Of a DNA stretch of 56,161 nt, positions 7,154 to 15,943 are shown in pieces (positions within the stretch are counted from its first letter, which is position 1; every line of letters starts with the position of its first letter). A program made the position numbers and the translations under genes. The notes under the pieces are model-generated. The model worked only from the letters and a program-made list of their open reading frames with translations, was not told where the DNA came from and did not search any database. The DNA is from JAFGJU01 sp964570935. GTDB taxonomy: Bacteria; Eisenbacteria; RBG-16-71-46; JAFGJU01. The stretch spans positions 1 to 56,161 of the forward strand of contig CAZMZP010000074.1 of the NCBI GenBank assembly GCA_964570935.1, read 5' to 3'.

Positions 7154-8794
7154 TCAGTCGCCGCGCCCCAGAGCGCTGAATCTCTTCGACAGGCTCACGG
7201 TGAATACGTTGGCCGCGTAGTTGTCCTGGTAGCTCAGAAAATCGTCATAACTGAAGAGGTCGTACCTGGCCTCTACTGAGTAACCTGCACCCACGGCATA
7301 CTCCAACGAGGCGGCCACAATGTCTTTCCTTATGTCCAGGTCGCCCCGCACGTCGATATGAGTGATGCCGGTCTCGGCCGTCAGGCGGGCGAAGATCGGC
7401 ACACGCAGCCTCGCCGACACGAGAACGTTGTCGGTCTCGAAGGATCTATTGAGGTCGGAGTAGTTGTTCCTGAACCCCGACCCGTTGAGTCTCAAGCCCA
7501 CCGTGCGTCCCGGAAGCGCCAGGGTCCAGTCGGCGAACAGAGAAGGTCCCCTGGTCCAGCTCGAGCTCATGAGGTCGTCGTTGGACCTCTCCTTGTCCTC
7601 GAATGCCAGGGCGTATTGTAGGGTCTGGGTGGCCCATCCCTCGACCTTGGCCAGGAAATAGTCCGTGTCGAACGGACCGCTCAGCCCTCCGTACAGCGTC
7701 CTGTCCGTGTTCCTCGTCTTGTAACGCACGGTCAGTCTCGCCTTCTCGGAGAGGCGGGCGGTCAGTCCGGCGATGAAGGCGTCCGTGGAGAGCTGCCTCT
7801 TCGCGAAGCCCGGGTCCGAGCCCTCCGGCTCGTCGTTTCTCTTCGTGAATTCGTAGCCTCCCTCCAGGAACACTCCGCGGCGGAGGCTCAAGTCGACCTT
7901 GCTGCCCGCGGACAGGGTCCGGACGACGTCGTCCGTCACGTCGTTCTGAGTGTTCTTGTGATTCGCGTAACCCGCCACGGTGAGGAACGCGACCGGCCTC
8001 AGTTCCAGCACCCCGGAGTAAGACTTCATGTCCAGGGCGTCGTCCGTGTGTTCCAGCACGCTTTCGTCACTCACGTAGGAACCGGACAGCGTGACCATCC
8101 TCGTCAGGCCCAACATGCCGGCCACGCGGAGTCTCCGGCCCTCCCTGTTCAGCGGCGAGTTCGCCTCGCTCCTGAACCGTCTCCATTCGTGGCTGACCTC
8201 GAAGCTCCTCTGGCGGGCCCGCAGCTGGGCCCCGACGCTGCGGCTCTTGATGGAGTAATCGTACAACGAGCCCGGGAAGTCGAGGTTGTCCGTCAAATAG
8301 GCCACCCGGTTACCGCGTCTTTCCTGGTCGTTCATGCCGCCGTACAGCTTCAACCACTTTGTCGGGGTCAGGTTTCCGGACACGCCGGCGGCCTCCCGAA
8401 CAGATTCAGAATTGCTGGACGCCGACTCCAGATACCGCAGTCGCGAGTAGTCGAATTTGACGTTGAGCAGTCCGGTCTCGGAGAACTCGACCGAAGCGTT
8501 CGCCTGATGTCGCGAGACGTCGTGCAAGTCGACTGATATGGTCTTGGTCTCTCCCGCCACGCCTCGCAAGAAGAGATTGGTCAGCCTGAGGCCTCTGGAC
8601 AGGTTGTAGGCCTCTATCGTGCTCGAAGCGTTGCCGTCGTCGGTGATCGAGGAGACCCCCAGCTTGATGTGGCCCTCCAGCACCGGAATCTGTTCCGACG
8701 GCGGCTCCTGGGCGGGCAGTGAGCTCGGGGCAAAGAGGCAGGCGGTCAGGAAACAACCCGCCGCCGCAGCGGCCAACCCCTTATTGACTCGCAA
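7154..8794 (-). CDS. Outer-membrane beta-barrel protein, MtrB/PioB/DmsF-like role by context
   Basis: About 546 residues from a TTG start at 8794 that sits six nt after AAGGAG; a longer frame reaches 8839 but has no good ribosome site. The signal peptide ends near LPAQE. The mature part is a run of amphipathic strands with alternating aromatic and polar residues and a C-terminal FTVSLSKRF-like last strand, typical of a transmembrane barrel of 20 or more strands. No N-terminal CXXC pair, which marks some MtrB proteins, is visible. It lies between a DmsE-like cytochrome gene and two multiheme lipoprotein genes. In MtrAB-type systems the barrel sheathes the periplasmic cytochrome; this role is inferred from order and topology, not from clear sequence identity. 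Confidence 0.7.
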   Translation of the reverse strand: MRVNKGLAAAAAGCFLTACLFAPSSLPAQEPPSEQIPVLEGHIKLGVSSITDDGNASSTIEAYNLSRGLRLTNLFLRGVAGETKTISVDLHDVSRHQANASVEFSETGLLNVKFDYSRLRYLESASSNSESVREAAGVSGNLTPTKWLKLYGGMNDQERRGNRVAYLTDNLDFPGSLYDYSIKSRSVGAQLRARQRSFEVSHEWRRFRSEANSPLNREGRRLRVAGMLGLTRMVTLSGSYVSDESVLEHTDDALDMKSYSGVLELRPVAFLTVAGYANHKNTQNDVTDDVVRTLSAGSKVDLSLRRGVFLEGGYEFTKRNDEPEGSDPGFAKRQLSTDAFIAGLTARLSEKARLTVRYKTRNTDRTLYGGLSGPFDTDYFLAKVEGWATQTLQYALAFEDKERSNDDLMSSSWTRGPSLFADWTLALPGRTVGLRLNGSGFRNNYSDLNRSFETDNVLVSARLRVPIFARLTAETGITHIDVRGDLDIRKDIVAASLEYAVGAGYSVEARYDLFSYDDFLSYQDNYAANVFTVSLSKRFSALGRGD

Positions 8795-8835
8795 CGACTT
8801 CTCCTTCCGGCCGGCCTCGCCGGCCAGTGCGGCCG

Positions 8836-9819
8836 TCAATCCGGCTGAACCTCGTGACAGCCGGCCTGGAAACAGGGCCTCGTCAGCATCGTCTCGTCGA
8901 AAAACAGCCTGTTAGTGTACGACCCGTGCACGTCGGAATGACAATTCTGACACGGTCCCCTGGACCAGATGCCGCCGTGCGCGGTGTAATGACCCGGGAC
9001 GGTGTGGCACTGCAGACACAGACGTTCGTCGGGTTCCCTCAGCAGCCTCTTGTTGGCGGAGCCGTGGGCCTCGTGACAGGCCAGGCAGCCGTGCTTCTCG
9101 AAAGCATAGTCGTTCAGGGCCTGATGCTCGTACGGCAGCGGCCCCTCGTATTCCGTGTGGCAGTTCACGCAGACGGCCCTCGCGCTTTCCTGCGAGAACG
9201 GCTGGTCGAAAGAGCTCATCACCGTGTGGCAGCTCACGCACTTGAGCGTGCCCTCGTTCAACGGATGGTGAGAGGGCATGCTGAAAGTCTCCGAGACAGA
9301 CGTGTGGCACTCGAAACAGCTCTGTGACGGCGCCTTCTTCAGGAGGCGGGTCTCGGTCGGCCTGTGAAGCTTGTGGCACGCGACGCACGTCACTCCGTTG
9401 CCGAAATGGGACGTGGCGGTCGCCATCTCCCTGACGTGAGGGAAAGCGTGGCAGGCCGAACAGATCGTCAGCAGTTCCTCAGCGGACATGTCCTCGGTGC
9501 GCCGGGCCGTCTCGGCTGTGGGGTCTTCCAGGTGTTTCTCGGGGTTTACGTGGCAGTCCTGGCAGAAGACCTTCACGCCCTCGTAAGCGGGTCTCTCCGG
9601 AGAGGGCAGGGCGTGGGCCGTTCCCTTGAGATTGGCGCCCTTGTCCTCGTGGCAGAGGATGCACGTCTCGGACATCTCGAACGCGGAGGTAAGAGACCCC
9701 CCCGCGGCGGGTTCGCCCTCTTCCTGGGAAACGGGAAACGCGACTTTCGCGCCCGCCAACCCTAACAGACTAATGAGCAGGAGAATAAGGGGGAAAAGTG
9801 AAAGCCTCGATACCCTCAT
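8836..9819 (-). CDS. DmsE/MtrA-like periplasmic multiheme cytochrome (10 CXXCH plus 1 CX4CH)
   Basis: A 327-residue protein with a signal peptide (LFPLILLLISLLGLAGAK). It carries ten CXXCH motifs: CILCH, CQDCH, CSACH, CVACH, CFECH, CVSCH, CVNCH, CLACH, CLQCH and CQNCH. A final CFQAGCH has a four-residue spacer and would make eleven hemes. The length and the heme pattern, with repeated 'C-x-x-C-H-T' and 'KRLL' spacers, match the DmsE-family decaheme proteins that deliver electrons to outer-membrane partners, as MtrA does. It is the first gene of the minus-strand operon, directly upstream of the barrel gene. The ribosome site upstream (GGGG) is weak. Confidence 0.85.
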   Translation of the reverse strand: MRVSRLSLFPLILLLISLLGLAGAKVAFPVSQEEGEPAAGGSLTSAFEMSETCILCHEDKGANLKGTAHALPSPERPAYEGVKVFCQDCHVNPEKHLEDPTAETARRTEDMSAEELLTICSACHAFPHVREMATATSHFGNGVTCVACHKLHRPTETRLLKKAPSQSCFECHTSVSETFSMPSHHPLNEGTLKCVSCHTVMSSFDQPFSQESARAVCVNCHTEYEGPLPYEHQALNDYAFEKHGCLACHEAHGSANKRLLREPDERLCLQCHTVPGHYTAHGGIWSRGPCQNCHSDVHGSYTNRLFFDETMLTRPCFQAGCHEVQPD

Positions 9820-10049
9820 TTGTCAACCCCGGTACCACGCCGCCGGACTGTCCTGCCGGCCTCGAGTCGTTTGGGCGAAACCCCGTCCGGCGCAAGGGCT
9901 TGCGCCCGGCCGGCGGCCTTGCCGCGACTCAGAGCAACTACAAATTACGCGCCGAACTCCCTGGGAAGAGCTCACGCACGCATGACTATGACAACGAGGG
10001 GGGAATTGGAATCGACACGGAGCACGGCCTCTAATTGGTGTCGGGGCGC

Positions 10050-10078
10050 AGTATAACAACACACCTCCGACGTGTCAA
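10050..10078 (-). promoter_or_regulatory. Sigma-70-type promoter of the cytochrome operon
   Basis: On the minus strand TTGACA (10073-10078), a 17-nt spacer and TATACT (10050-10055). The predicted start is about 225 nt ahead of the first cytochrome gene. A strong promoter suggests high expression of the conduit. Confidence 0.75.
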
Positions 10079-10179
10079 CGATTTTTCGATACAGCCGTTC
10101 CCCCGCAACCGGCCAGGGCGCAATTCCGTAGTGTGTGTTGTATAATGGTTGGGCTCACCCGGAATGTCGATCATGCCGT

Positions 10180-10234
10180 ATGATGCGGCCCGGACCCGAC
10201 TCGTCACGCATGACGCGGCCCGGACCCGACTCGT
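10180..10234 (+). repeat. Tandem 30-bp-period direct repeat
   Basis: Two copies of a 25-nt unit (10180-10204 and 10210-10234) differ at one base and are separated by 5 nt. The unit contains GCGGCCCGGACCCGACTCG. It lies between the divergent cytochrome and TldD promoters, so it could be a regulator binding site. The 9820-10304 gap otherwise holds the operon promoter, a TATAAT at 10141-10146 and no gene. Confidence 0.6.
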
Positions 10235-10304
10235 GGCCGGGCGCTGTCGCCCTGCTGCTTCACCTTTGCGCGCCTGCCGGACAGGAGAACCCTGAGGAGG
10301 AGCC

Positions 10305-11834
10305 ATGGATTCGATCACGCGACGTTCGTTTCTCAAGACCTCCGCCACGGCCGTAGCAGCCGCCATAGCGGCGTCCTTTCCCAGGTCGGTTGTGGACCTG
10401 GCCCACGCCGAGGCGTCGGGGTACTTCGAGAGCGAGTTCGGCGTCACGGACGCCCTGTGCAGGAAGGTGTTGGGACAGGCGATGTCGAAGGGCGGGGAAT
10501 ACGCCGACCTGTATTTCGAGCACTCGGTGGCCAACTACGTCATCCTGGAGGACGGCAAGGTCAACAGGGCTTACTGCGACGTCGGCCTTGGGGTCGGCAT
10601 AAGGACCGTGAAGGACGACCAGGTAGGGTACGGGTTCACCCAGGAGATAAACGAGAAGGCCATGATGGCAGCCGCGGCGACCGCGGCGACCATAGCCAGT
10701 GGTGCGGCCGGCGCTCCGGCGGGCCGGTTCACGGACCTCAAGACCGAGAACTACTATCCGCTCAAGACTCTGCTGACGTCGGTTCCCCTGGAGTCCAAGC
10801 TGCCTGTCGTCCAGGCGGTGAACGACAAGTGCTTCTCGCTTTCCCCGCTCATCGTCAAAGTCAACGCGCAGTTCCACGACGAGCAGAAGAGGGTTCTCGT
10901 GGTCACGAGCGACGGGGTGAAGGCGGAGGACCTCAGGCCCAAGAACTATCTCTACGCCGGCGTCGTGGCCGAGAAGGAAGGCAAGCGCGAACGGACCGCC
11001 TGGAATCTGGGCGGCCGGCACGACTTCTCCTACTACACACCCGAAGTTGTGGACGAGGTTTCGAACGAGGCGGTAAGCCGCGTGCTCGTGCTTTTTGACG
11101 CGGTCCAGCCGCCCGCCGGCGAAATGCCGGTGGTGCTGGGACCCGGCGTGACCGGCGTGCTGCTGCACGAAGCCATCGGCCACGGCATGGAGGCGGACTT
11201 CAACCGCAAGAAGATGTCCACCTACGCGACCATGATCGGCAAGAAGGTGGCCGAGCCTTTTGTCACCATTGTGGACGACGCCACCGTGCCCGGGAGGTCC
11301 GGCTCGCTCAACTTCGACGACGAGGGCACCCCGGGACAGAAGACGGTCCTGGTGGACAACGGGATTCTCACCAGCTACATGCACGACAGGATCTCCGCCC
11401 GCTTCTACAACGTCGCGCCCACGGGGAACGGCAGGCGGCAGAGCTATCAGCACTTCGTCCAACCACGGATGCGCAACACCTACATGTTGGCGGGGCCGGC
11501 GTCGCCCGCGGACGTCATAAAGGCGGCCGGCAGCGGCATCTACGTTGAAGACGTGAGCAACGGCGAAGTGCGGATAGGCGAGGGGGACTTCGCGTTCTAC
11601 GTCTCTCAGGGGCGCATGATAGAAAACGGGGTCCTCTCCGCGCCCATCAAGGACGTCAACATCATGGGCAACGGCCCGAAGATGCTTCAGAACGTCATCA
11701 TGGTCGCGGACGACTTCGCCTTCGACCACAGCGGCGCAGGGTACTGCGGCAAGGGCGGACAGGCGGTGCCGGCCGGGTTCGGCCAGCCCACAATCCTCGT
11801 CAAGTCCCTGACTGTCGGCGGCGTGAAGGCATAA
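10305..11834 (+). CDS. tldD: TldD-family metalloprotease with a Tat signal
   Basis: A 509-residue member of the TldD/PmbA (U62) family. The active-site motif HEAIGHGME is clear in the middle, within 'TGVLLHEAIGHG', and the family blocks 'VDDATVPGRSGSLNFDDEG' and 'TYMLAGP' follow. TldD and TldE form a heterodimeric protease that degrades unfolded peptides or processes peptide antibiotics. The odd feature is the N-terminus: TRRSFLKTSA followed by an Ala-rich hydrophobic stretch ending in AHAE, a twin-arginine export signal. TldD is normally cytosolic, so this copy is probably exported. Family identity is firm; the substrate is unknown. The TldE partner follows. Confidence 0.9.
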   Translation: MDSITRRSFLKTSATAVAAAIAASFPRSVVDLAHAEASGYFESEFGVTDALCRKVLGQAMSKGGEYADLYFEHSVANYVILEDGKVNRAYCDVGLGVGIRTVKDDQVGYGFTQEINEKAMMAAAATAATIASGAAGAPAGRFTDLKTENYYPLKTLLTSVPLESKLPVVQAVNDKCFSLSPLIVKVNAQFHDEQKRVLVVTSDGVKAEDLRPKNYLYAGVVAEKEGKRERTAWNLGGRHDFSYYTPEVVDEVSNEAVSRVLVLFDAVQPPAGEMPVVLGPGVTGVLLHEAIGHGMEADFNRKKMSTYATMIGKKVAEPFVTIVDDATVPGRSGSLNFDDEGTPGQKTVLVDNGILTSYMHDRISARFYNVAPTGNGRRQSYQHFVQPRMRNTYMLAGPASPADVIKAAGSGIYVEDVSNGEVRIGEGDFAFYVSQGRMIENGVLSAPIKDVNIMGNGPKMLQNVIMVADDFAFDHSGAGYCGKGGQAVPAGFGQPTILVKSLTVGGVKA

Positions 11835-11892
11835 ATCGGGTCCCCGGGGCGCCGGCGGGCGCCTCGCCGGAGACCCGCGGAGGAGCATTACA

Positions 11893-13215
11893 ATGAACAA
11901 GGAAATGCAGGACCTGGCGGCGACTTCCATCAAGGCCGCGATGTCTGCAGGAGCGAACGCGTGCAGGGTGGGGATTGACAGCCAGCGGTTCGTACAGATC
12001 ACCTACAGGCAGCGCAAGGCCGAGACCATCAAGGAGGCCTCGACAAGGGGCCTGAACATAGAGTTGTTTGTAAACGGCCGGTATTCTTCACAGAGCACGT
12101 CAGACTTGCGCAAAGACGCCCTGAAGGAGTTCATCACGAATGCGGTGGCCATGACGAAGCTCCTGGCGGAGGACACTTACCGCAGCCTGCCGGACCCCAA
12201 GTACTACGAGGGCAGGTCCAAGGCGGATTTGAAGACACTCGACCCGGACTACGAGAGCCTGACGCCCGAGGAACGGCACCGCATAGTCAGGGAAGTGGAG
12301 GACGGGTGCCTAGCCGCAGGCGGGGACAAAGTTGTGGCAGTCATCGCCCTGGGCCAGGACACGCGCGCTGAGTCGGTCCTGATGGCCAGCAACGGGCTCG
12401 AGGCGTACGCGGCGGCCACAGGCTACGTCGCGGGAGCACGCTGCACCGTCCAGGACGAAGGGGACCGCAGGCCGATGGGCTACAACTACCAGGCGGCGGC
12501 ATACAGAAAGACACTGCCCGCCCCCGTGGAGATCGGGAAGGCCGCGGCCGCGCGCGCTCTCGCCGTGCTGGGCGCCAGGAAGATCGAGACGGCGACCCTG
12601 CCCATCATCGTTGAGAACCGCGTCGTTCCTGACATCATGGGGGGACTGCTGGATGCGATGACCGGACGCAGCATCCAGCAGAAGCAGTCCTTCCTGCTGG
12701 ACAAGAAGGGGCAGAAGATCGCGAGTGAGAAGCTCACGCTAATAGACGACCCGCTGCTCGAAGGCGGACTTGGCACACAGACCTACGACTCGGACGGTAT
12801 TGCCGCGAAGAAGAGGACCATCGTGGAAGCGGGCGTGCTGAAGGAGTTCTTCGTCAACTGGTACTACAGCCGGAAACTGGGCTGGGAGCCCACTACCGGC
12901 TCGCCTTCGAACCTCATCATCCCGCCCGGGCAGCGGTCGGTGGCCGAGATAATGAAGGACCTGGGGAAGGGAATCCTCGTCACCAGCTTCATCGGCGGCA
13001 ACTCCAATTCCACGACCGGCGACGCCTCCGTGGGCATATTTGGCCATCTGTTCGAAAACGGCGAGATAGTGCACGCGGTGTCCGAGATGAACATAGCCGA
13101 CAACCATCTCAAGTTCTGGCAGAGGCTGGCGGAAGTGGCCAACGACCCGTGGATGTATGATTCCAATCGGACGCCCAGTCTGGTGTTCACGGACGTCGTG
13201 GTAGCGGGGGTGTGA
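11893..13215 (+). CDS. pmbA: TldE/PmbA-family partner of TldD
   Basis: A 440-residue protein of the same fold as TldD but without the HExxxH zinc motif, as is normal for TldE. Recognisable blocks are the early 'RQRKAETIKEASTRGLN' strand, 'GLLDAMTGRSIQQKQSFL', 'EAGVLKEFFVNWYYSRKLG' and the C-terminal 'SFIGGNSNSTTGDASVGI'. There is no signal peptide, so if TldD is exported by Tat this subunit could travel with it as a folded complex, or the two could act in different compartments. The spacing from tldD is 58 nt and GGAGGAG precedes the ATG, so it is cotranscribed. The next gene starts 4 nt after the stop. Confidence 0.9.
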   Translation: MNKEMQDLAATSIKAAMSAGANACRVGIDSQRFVQITYRQRKAETIKEASTRGLNIELFVNGRYSSQSTSDLRKDALKEFITNAVAMTKLLAEDTYRSLPDPKYYEGRSKADLKTLDPDYESLTPEERHRIVREVEDGCLAAGGDKVVAVIALGQDTRAESVLMASNGLEAYAAATGYVAGARCTVQDEGDRRPMGYNYQAAAYRKTLPAPVEIGKAAAARALAVLGARKIETATLPIIVENRVVPDIMGGLLDAMTGRSIQQKQSFLLDKKGQKIASEKLTLIDDPLLEGGLGTQTYDSDGIAAKKRTIVEAGVLKEFFVNWYYSRKLGWEPTTGSPSNLIIPPGQRSVAEIMKDLGKGILVTSFIGGNSNSTTGDASVGIFGHLFENGEIVHAVSEMNIADNHLKFWQRLAEVANDPWMYDSNRTPSLVFTDVVVAGV

Positions 13216-13219
13216 CGGC

Positions 13220-14410
13220 GTGAATTTTAGCGATGCCCTGCGGCGCTCAATGTTCGTCTTGACCGCGGCTCTTGCGCTGTCAGTGGCTCTGGCCGTCTGC
13301 GGCTGCTCGGCGTCGGGCCCGCCGGCGGGAGCGGCGGCCTCGCCCGGAGTGACCCCGGCAGCGACTGCCGCCGGCCGCGTCCCTTCCGTGCTCGCTGACA
13401 CGACCCGGGGCCGGACCGAGGCCGCGCGCCACAGGGTGCGGATTACGAAGAACTACTACGTCTCTCTCTGTTGGTACGGCTTCGGCCAGCTCGGGTTCGG
13501 GGGCAAGAAGTTCAACCCCGACTATGCCGAGTTCGCCAAGAGACTGGACGCGCTGGTCGGAGACCTGGGCTTCCGGACGCCGGCTGTGAAGGCGCCGTTC
13601 TTCCAGCTGGTCTTCCAGATACCCGGCTATTTCGACCCCAAAAGTCCGGAGGAGCTGGACGACCTCTTCGCGGCCATGAGGCGCTTCATCAGAAGCGGCT
13701 CGCTGGATGAGTTCAGGCAGAAGTGGCCCGCCCAGGCGCGCGCCCTGGAGGATTGGTTTCCCGGCAGCGCGAAGGGCTATTTCCAGAAGACGCTGGGCGG
13801 CCGCGAAGACGTTGTCGACCAGGCCCTGGACACCTGGGCCCGGTACATGAGAGTCCTCTGGCCGAAGTACAGGCCGGAGTACGAGGCCAGGCTGAGGGAC
13901 TACCCGTTCGAGGCGTACGAGTCCGAGTGCAACAGGCTGGGCGTGTTCGGGGCCTGGCAGCGCGAATTCGGCGTGGAGTACCCCTACGCGGACCTGGTGC
14001 TGGTCGTGTGTCCGGAGAACCCCACGATGGCGACCAGCATCGGCCCGGACAAGGTGGTCTTCGGGGCGATGCACTCCCTGGAAGACATGAAGAACTCGGT
14101 CGTGCACGAGACCGGAACGCGCTATCCGTCGCTGTCTCTCCTGTTCCAGCATCCGGCCACGTCGGCCGCCATGAGCGCAGACTACGAGATCATGCTCAAG
14201 CTGGTCCAGGCGGAGGTGTGCTACAGGACGCCCAGGATTCTGCCCGGCCTCGCCAAAGACAGCTTTGTGACGGGCATGCGTCTGGAAAAACTTATGGCCT
14301 GGCGGCAAAGGCAGGAGCTGTCCGGAGGTCTCAAGGACGCGGCCGCTTCCGGTCCGGCCGACCTGCTGGCTCAGCTCTACGCCAGGGCGAAAAGGGACGG
14401 GGTGCTGTGA
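13220..14410 (+). CDS. Putative lipoprotein of unknown function in the TldD/E operon
   Basis: A 396-residue protein from GTG. Residues 9-32 form a signal peptide ending in AVCGC, a lipobox. After a low-complexity Ala/Pro/Gly linker comes an alpha-helical globular domain without a family I recognise, containing a conserved-looking 'KNYYVSLCWYGFGQLGFGG' stretch and a central 'VVHETGTRYPS' segment. The HE in that segment is suggestive of metal binding but alone proves nothing. It begins 4 nt after the TldE stop, so it is almost certainly in the same transcript and may handle the same peptides. It could be a periplasmic peptidase or binding protein; I give no function. Confidence 0.6.
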   Translation: MNFSDALRRSMFVLTAALALSVALAVCGCSASGPPAGAAASPGVTPAATAAGRVPSVLADTTRGRTEAARHRVRITKNYYVSLCWYGFGQLGFGGKKFNPDYAEFAKRLDALVGDLGFRTPAVKAPFFQLVFQIPGYFDPKSPEELDDLFAAMRRFIRSGSLDEFRQKWPAQARALEDWFPGSAKGYFQKTLGGREDVVDQALDTWARYMRVLWPKYRPEYEARLRDYPFEAYESECNRLGVFGAWQREFGVEYPYADLVLVVCPENPTMATSIGPDKVVFGAMHSLEDMKNSVVHETGTRYPSLSLLFQHPATSAAMSADYEIMLKLVQAEVCYRTPRILPGLAKDSFVTGMRLEKLMAWRQRQELSGGLKDAAASGPADLLAQLYARAKRDGVL

Positions 14411-14588
14411 TTCGCCGGTGTTGGGGTGTACGGCGTAACTGGTTGTCTCAGAAGGTAATATCCGGTCGTAATCAGACTCGTGCCGACCGAGTCGTGGAGC
14501 GGAAGGGGTGAATCGAGGTCGGATTGAGTGGGAAGCCGGCAGTTTGAGTGCGCCAACCTCAGGGTATTCTTCAAGTTCCAGGGAGTGA

Positions 14589-14617
14589 TTGACAGACCCT
14601 TCTGATTGTGATATAAT
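14589..14617 (+). promoter_or_regulatory. Consensus sigma-70 promoter, first LTD gene
   Basis: TTGACA, a 17-nt spacer and TATAAT, a perfect match to the housekeeping consensus. The start site should be near 14624, leaving a leader of about 167 nt. Confidence 0.85.
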
Positions 14618-14623
14618 ATGTTA

Positions 14624-14790
14624 GTCGTAATAGCTGTAACCCGCATTGGGTCGGTTCAAACATTGAGCCGCAAAGGGATTTTTATAACACATACAGAAGG
14701 GGAGGTGATTGCAGGCAAATCTCTTGCTAAGAACGGCTGCATTTGCGGCGAGCAGTTTCTCAACATTTAGAGGACGGAGGGAAGAACATA
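14624..14790 (+). promoter_or_regulatory. Structured 5' leader, first of three matched leaders
   Basis: Leader of about 167 nt between promoter and ATG. It contains a strong purine run GGGGAGGTG (14699-14707) ending 84 nt before the ATG, and downstream of it a TGCAG/CTGCA pair. Length and motif position match the leaders at 15944 and 17225. A short open frame of 21 codons starts at the GTG inside the purine run; whether it is translated is unknown. The function is inferred to be post-transcriptional control. Confidence 0.5.
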
Positions 14791-15720
14791 ATGAGACTGC
14801 ACAAATCCGCGACTATTCTGATGATGGCTATGGTTATCTGCTTTGCTCTAGCTGCGCCGGCCATGGCCCAGCAGGCCAAGGGCGGGCACGACGAGACCAC
14901 CGAGAATCACAAGGGCGCTCAGTGGGCGGCGGCTGCCGCTGCCACTCCGGGCACTGGACCTGTGGTCGGCGGCGTGCACCTTCTGATCAGTGAGGTGGGC
15001 TATCGCGGTCTGAACAGCGCGACGTGCGCGGATTCCACCGAATTCGTCGAGATCTACAACCCGACGTCGCTGCCGATTGACCTGTCCAAGTACTACATTT
15101 GCGACGTCAGTGCGTATTCCACACTGCCCGTGGCCGGGAACATTGACATCTTGGCGACCGGCTCGGACTTTGCGATGAAGTTCCCGAATGGTGCGACCAT
15201 TCCGGCCGGCGGCTACAAGGTAGTGGCAATTGACGGCGGCAGGTACAAACGCTGCGCCGGCATTGACGCCGACTACATGATGTGGAACGCCGGTGGCGTC
15301 ACGACCGCCATCCCGATGGTGGACGTCGCCACGAACAAACCGGTAACGTATCCCACCTACGGCTCGTTCACCAACACGGCCGAGTTCGTTTGGCTGTTCT
15401 TCTGGGACGGCATATCTGACCTGGTCTGTGACGTTGACCTCGTGTACTGGGGCAGCGGTTCGGGGTCCAACTGGCCGGTGCTGAAGACGACTGCACTGTG
15501 TCAGGATGGACCGGACGTAGGCGGAGTAGCGTCGTGCTACAACAACGACGTCGGTCCCCTCACCCAGGGATTCGTAGTCCCTGCCAGCGGTGCCGGCACT
15601 CGCCAGAGAGTCACTGCGGAAGGTGCTGAGACTCTGCTCGGCGGCAACGGCTGTATAGCTGGCGGACCTACGCCGGTCACCAACAGCACCTGGGGCCAGG
15701 TAAAGGCGCTCTATCGCTAA
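14791..15720 (+). CDS. Secreted lamin-tail-domain protein with TWGQVK C-terminus
   Basis: A 309-residue protein. The signal peptide is residues 1-25 (LMMAMVICFALAAPAMAQQ). A lamin-tail-like (LTD) domain spans about residues 60-230: 'HLLISEVG', 'EFVEIYNPTSLPIDLSKYYI', 'FPNGATIPAGGY', 'FVWLFFWDG' and 'CDVDLVYWG'. LTD domains in bacterial secreted proteins are thought to bind surfaces or nucleic acid; the role here is not known. It ends NSTWGQVKALYR. The ATG at 14791 is preceded by GGAGGG; an upstream in-frame ATG at 14743 lacks a signal peptide next to it. A paralog follows at 16114. Confidence 0.8.
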   Translation: MRLHKSATILMMAMVICFALAAPAMAQQAKGGHDETTENHKGAQWAAAAAATPGTGPVVGGVHLLISEVGYRGLNSATCADSTEFVEIYNPTSLPIDLSKYYICDVSAYSTLPVAGNIDILATGSDFAMKFPNGATIPAGGYKVVAIDGGRYKRCAGIDADYMMWNAGGVTTAIPMVDVATNKPVTYPTYGSFTNTAEFVWLFFWDGISDLVCDVDLVYWGSGSGSNWPVLKTTALCQDGPDVGGVASCYNNDVGPLTQGFVVPASGAGTRQRVTAEGAETLLGGNGCIAGGPTPVTNSTWGQVKALYR

Positions 15721-15755
15721 TCTGAGCCGCAGAAGCTGATTGTTGAGTCATGAAA

Positions 15756-15787
15756 AAGCGGCCACCCCGCTTCAGGGGTGGCCGCTT
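15756..15787 (+). terminator. Terminator of the first LTD gene
   Basis: Perfect 13-bp stem (15756-15768 against 15775-15787) with a 6-nt loop, followed by a short T-containing run. It is nearly the same hairpin as the one at 17058-17087. Confidence 0.75.
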
Positions 15788-15907
15788 CGTTCTGCCGGAC
15801 GTCACCCCGCGGTTCGTACGAGCACGGGGCGTAGCGAGTGTCTGAAGCGCCGGCCTAGCGGTTCGACCCGTATAACTACCTGACATATCACCAGTTACAC
15901 CCGGTCA

Positions 15908-15937
15908 TTGACTTTAGCCCCTCACGGGTGGTATAAT
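15908..15937 (+). promoter_or_regulatory. Sigma-70 promoter, second LTD gene
   Basis: TTGACT, an 18-nt spacer and TATAAT. The start site should be near 15944, giving a leader of about 170 nt. Confidence 0.75.
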
Positions 15938-15943
15938 AACGTT

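Noticed and set aside
10260..12002. A long open frame antisense to the TldD gene (about 580 codons)
   Set aside because: It mirrors the codon pattern of tldD, has a biased Arg/His/Val/Asp composition, no ribosome site and no domain pattern. High GC gives such shadow frames.
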